A stretch of 64,000 nucleotides of DNA from contig CP070651.1 in the NCBI GenBank assembly GCA_020354625.1, forward strand, positions 3,201,554 to 3,265,553, read 5' to 3'. The position numbers and the translations under genes are program-made. This document shows positions 62,715 through 64,000 of this stretch, piece by piece; the stretch's first letter is position 1; each line of letters begins with the position of its first letter. The DNA is from Trueperaceae bacterium. Lineage in GTDB: Bacteria; Deinococcota; Deinococci; Deinococcales; Trueperaceae. Below the pieces are notes generated by a model. That model was not told where the DNA came from. It was given only the letters and a program-made list of their open reading frames with translations, and ran no database searches.

Positions 62715-62897
62715 TCAACGCCAGTGAACGAACGGTCGCTGTTTAGGCGACCGTTCGTTCTCACGAACCACCCGCATCTGGCGTCCGCAGCGGCTACAGA
62801 CCACCGTCGCCACAACGTAGAGGACCACACACTGCTTGCAACCGCTACACCGGTAACAAACCTCCTGCTCAACCGGCATCGCTTGCCGAGACCTCAC
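62715..62897 (-). CDS. Small Cys-rich (zinc-ribbon-like) ORF coupled to ddrA
   Basis: This 60-residue frame starts at GTG 62897, overlapping the ddrA stop (GTGA); an ATG seven codons in is the alternative start. Cysteines are spaced CYRCSGCKQC, then CSRC 14 residues later, suggesting a metal-bound knuckle. The tail is basic, and its codons form the 14-bp hairpin at 62726-62760. I do not recognise a family. The overlap with ddrA and the cysteine pattern support a real gene, but it could be a chance ORF. Confidence 0.5.
   Translation of the reverse strand: MRSRQAMPVEQEVCYRCSGCKQCVVLYVVATVVCSRCGRQMRVVRENERSPKQRPFVHWR
62726..62760. terminator. 14-bp perfect hairpin at the end of the ddrA unit
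   Basis: GAACGAACGGTCGC (62726-62739), a 7-base loop, GCGACCGTTCGTTC (62747-62760). On the minus strand a run of six T residues follows about 15 bases later. It overlaps the last codons of the small Cys-rich ORF, like the hairpin in the AlaX gene. Confidence 0.75.
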
Positions 62898-63595
62898 ACC
62901 GCAATATCGTGGCTGCTGCTACGAGCAACGTTCCAAACCTCGAGCGCTTCGGTTTCGGTGAGGTTGGTAAAATTACCAACCCTCCGCCCCAGCACCGCCG
63001 AGGCGAACTCAGCTTGTTCTCTGCGAGCGAGGCCGAGCTTCTCGAGCTCGCGGCGCATCGCCTCCGCCCGGTCGGTCGTGAGGGTCATCGCCGCATCGGG
63101 CACCGCACCTGCCTCCATATCGCTCGGAGCGAAGCGCCCACTCAACTCCGGAGTTTCACGTAACCGGCCCCGGCCCTCATCAAAATCGACCCAGACGATG
63201 GGGATGTCGTAGAGGTAACGCCCGAGACCGAACTTGCTACAGGCACGCTTGAAGGCCTGCGCCTCGGCGGCGGTGCCCTGGGCGATCCGGTCGCCGGCAT
63301 CGAACTCACCCGTCGAGGCCCGAGTAACGCCGTAAATGGTCAACTCACAGACGATGCGCGTGTCCCCCCACGGCTTGAAATGTACACTCCAACCACCCGG
63401 ACACGCCCGGTTCAACCGGTCCTCGTAGAGGCGCGGATCGACAAAGGGGAGTGCTTGGGCGCGCCGCTTATCACGCGACACCACCCCTGCACGCCAAGAG
63501 ACGGAGCGAGCCGGAAAGGGTTGGGCGAGTTCCTCGTGAAGTTCGGGCCAATCTGGTTGCAGATCTGATTCAAACGGTGATTTGTTGGTGTTCAT
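62894..63595 (-). CDS. ddrA: DdrA-like single-strand annealing protein (Rad52/Rad22 family)
   Basis: This 233-residue protein has a Rad52/22-like domain (about 28-160) with SWRAGVVSRDKRRAQALPFVDPR, GDRIAQGTAAEAQAFKRACSKFGLGRYLYD and IPIVWVDFDEGRGRL. DdrA of Deinococcus binds 3' single-stranded ends and protects DNA after irradiation or desiccation. The C-terminal 70 residues are more variable and helical. The start is ATG behind AAGGGGAATC. I see no RDRM motif upstream; the region is full of heptamer repeats instead. Confidence 0.92.
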   Translation of the reverse strand: MNTNKSPFESDLQPDWPELHEELAQPFPARSVSWRAGVVSRDKRRAQALPFVDPRLYEDRLNRACPGGWSVHFKPWGDTRIVCELTIYGVTRASTGEFDAGDRIAQGTAAEAQAFKRACSKFGLGRYLYDIPIVWVDFDEGRGRLRETPELSGRFAPSDMEAGAVPDAAMTLTTDRAEAMRRELEKLGLARREQAEFASAVLGRRVGNFTNLTETEALEVWNVARSSSHDIAV

Positions 63596-63614
63596 GATTC
63601 CCCTTATCTATTAA

Positions 63615-63948
63615 GGTGATGAGTAATGAGTGATGGGTGATGCGTGGGTCACGAGCAAACGCTTCGGTTGTCCCTCTATCCTTCGAAGGTTCTACCGCCA
63701 CAAGGTAATGAGTGATGGGTGATGCGTGGGTCACGAGCAAACGCTTCGGTTATCCCTCTATCCTTCGAAGCTTCTACCCCCACAAGGTGATGGGTGATGG
63801 GTGTTACGTGATGGGTGATGGGTGTTGCGAACGTTCGTATCTACCCCCGTCTGCTCTGACTATTGCGGCTTCAAAGGCAGTACGATCTGGTGTCTCTATT
63901 CCGTTCGCAAGTGACCCACGCATTACCCATTACGCATTACCCATTACC
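63615..63948. repeat. TRATGRG heptamer cluster with 82-bp tandem unit (copies 7-8)
   Basis: The heptamers start at 63615. An 82-bp unit beginning TAATGAGTGATGGGTGATGC at 63624 is repeated at 63706 with about three base changes. A third array (63785-63828) ends in TGTTGCGAACG, and the inverse, CGTTCGCAA followed by GTGACCCACGCATTACCCAT and further units, ends at 63948. No gene was seen between 63596 and 64000. Confidence 0.85.
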
Positions 63949-64000
63949 TGCGAGGGCTACGCTGCTCGAGCCAGCCCGCCTTCTCTCCAAATTGCAGCCG

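Noticed and set aside
63615..63948. Repeat cluster resembling a CRISPR array
   Set aside because: The units are 7 bp and 82 bp with near-identical content, not constant repeats with unique spacers, and no cas gene is present.

Overview
The window looks like a chromosomal segment of a Deinococcota bacterium outside the best-studied genera, most like the Truepera lineage. The evidence is the content and style of the genes: a DdrA-type Rad52-family protein, an XPB helicase paired with a Bax1 (DUF790) nuclease, an sdhCDAB operon in Thermus order, a giant NAD-dependent glutamate dehydrogenase, moderately high G+C, and many start codons lying 6-8 bases after a TANNNT -10 box (the leaderless promoter style known from Deinococcus). 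The lineage is an inference; no rRNA gene is present.

Layout. 1-10.5 kb is mostly on the minus strand: a thiolase cut by the window edge, an envelope operon mreD-mrdA-minC, ftsK, an AI-2E-type exporter, rpmB and a tRNA guanine methyltransferase. 10.5-16 kb is on the plus strand: two unusual sugar-type ABC permeases, their binding protein and hemW. 16-21 kb is one gene, the 1606-residue glutamate dehydrogenase. 21-24 kb holds lspA and a metal P-type ATPase. 24-29.5 kb (minus) holds a queuosine-salvage enzyme with prmC, a haloacid dehalogenase, and the conserved block rpmH-rnpA-yidD-yidC-jag. 29.6-34 kb holds gatA, a diaminopropionate ammonia-lyase-like enzyme, a PP2C phosphatase and ridA. 34-37.6 kb holds the XPB-Bax1 pair and a membrane-anchored double-psi-barrel protein. 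37.7-42 kb holds sdhCDAB behind a Crp-type regulator. 42-48 kb holds a secreted hypothetical, a Cof hydrolase, a ferric-iron ABC system and folE. 48-55.8 kb holds a cytochrome P460, an alanyl-tRNA editing protein, gatB, a DUF151 nuclease, a NYN-GNAT pair, metK and a degenerate hydroxymethylbilane synthase homologue. 55.8-64 kb holds a STAND/SARP regulator, two small secreted proteins, an msrA with an internal gap, a tlpA-ccdA pair, and ddrA with a small Cys-rich ORF.

Several points stand out. The CcdA encoded at 61725-62528 appears circularly permuted: the segment that normally starts the protein lies at its C-terminus. The gene after metK encodes a HemC-fold protein lacking the cofactor cysteine and catalytic aspartate. 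At least seven intergenic elements built from TRATGRG heptamers in inverted arrays punctuate the window, and more sit upstream of ddrA. A perfect 36-bp palindrome lies between the divergent msrA and tlpA-ccdA, and further palindromes sit at promoters of the iron-uptake and STAND-regulator genes. No CRISPR array, tRNA, rRNA, transposase or prophage gene was seen.
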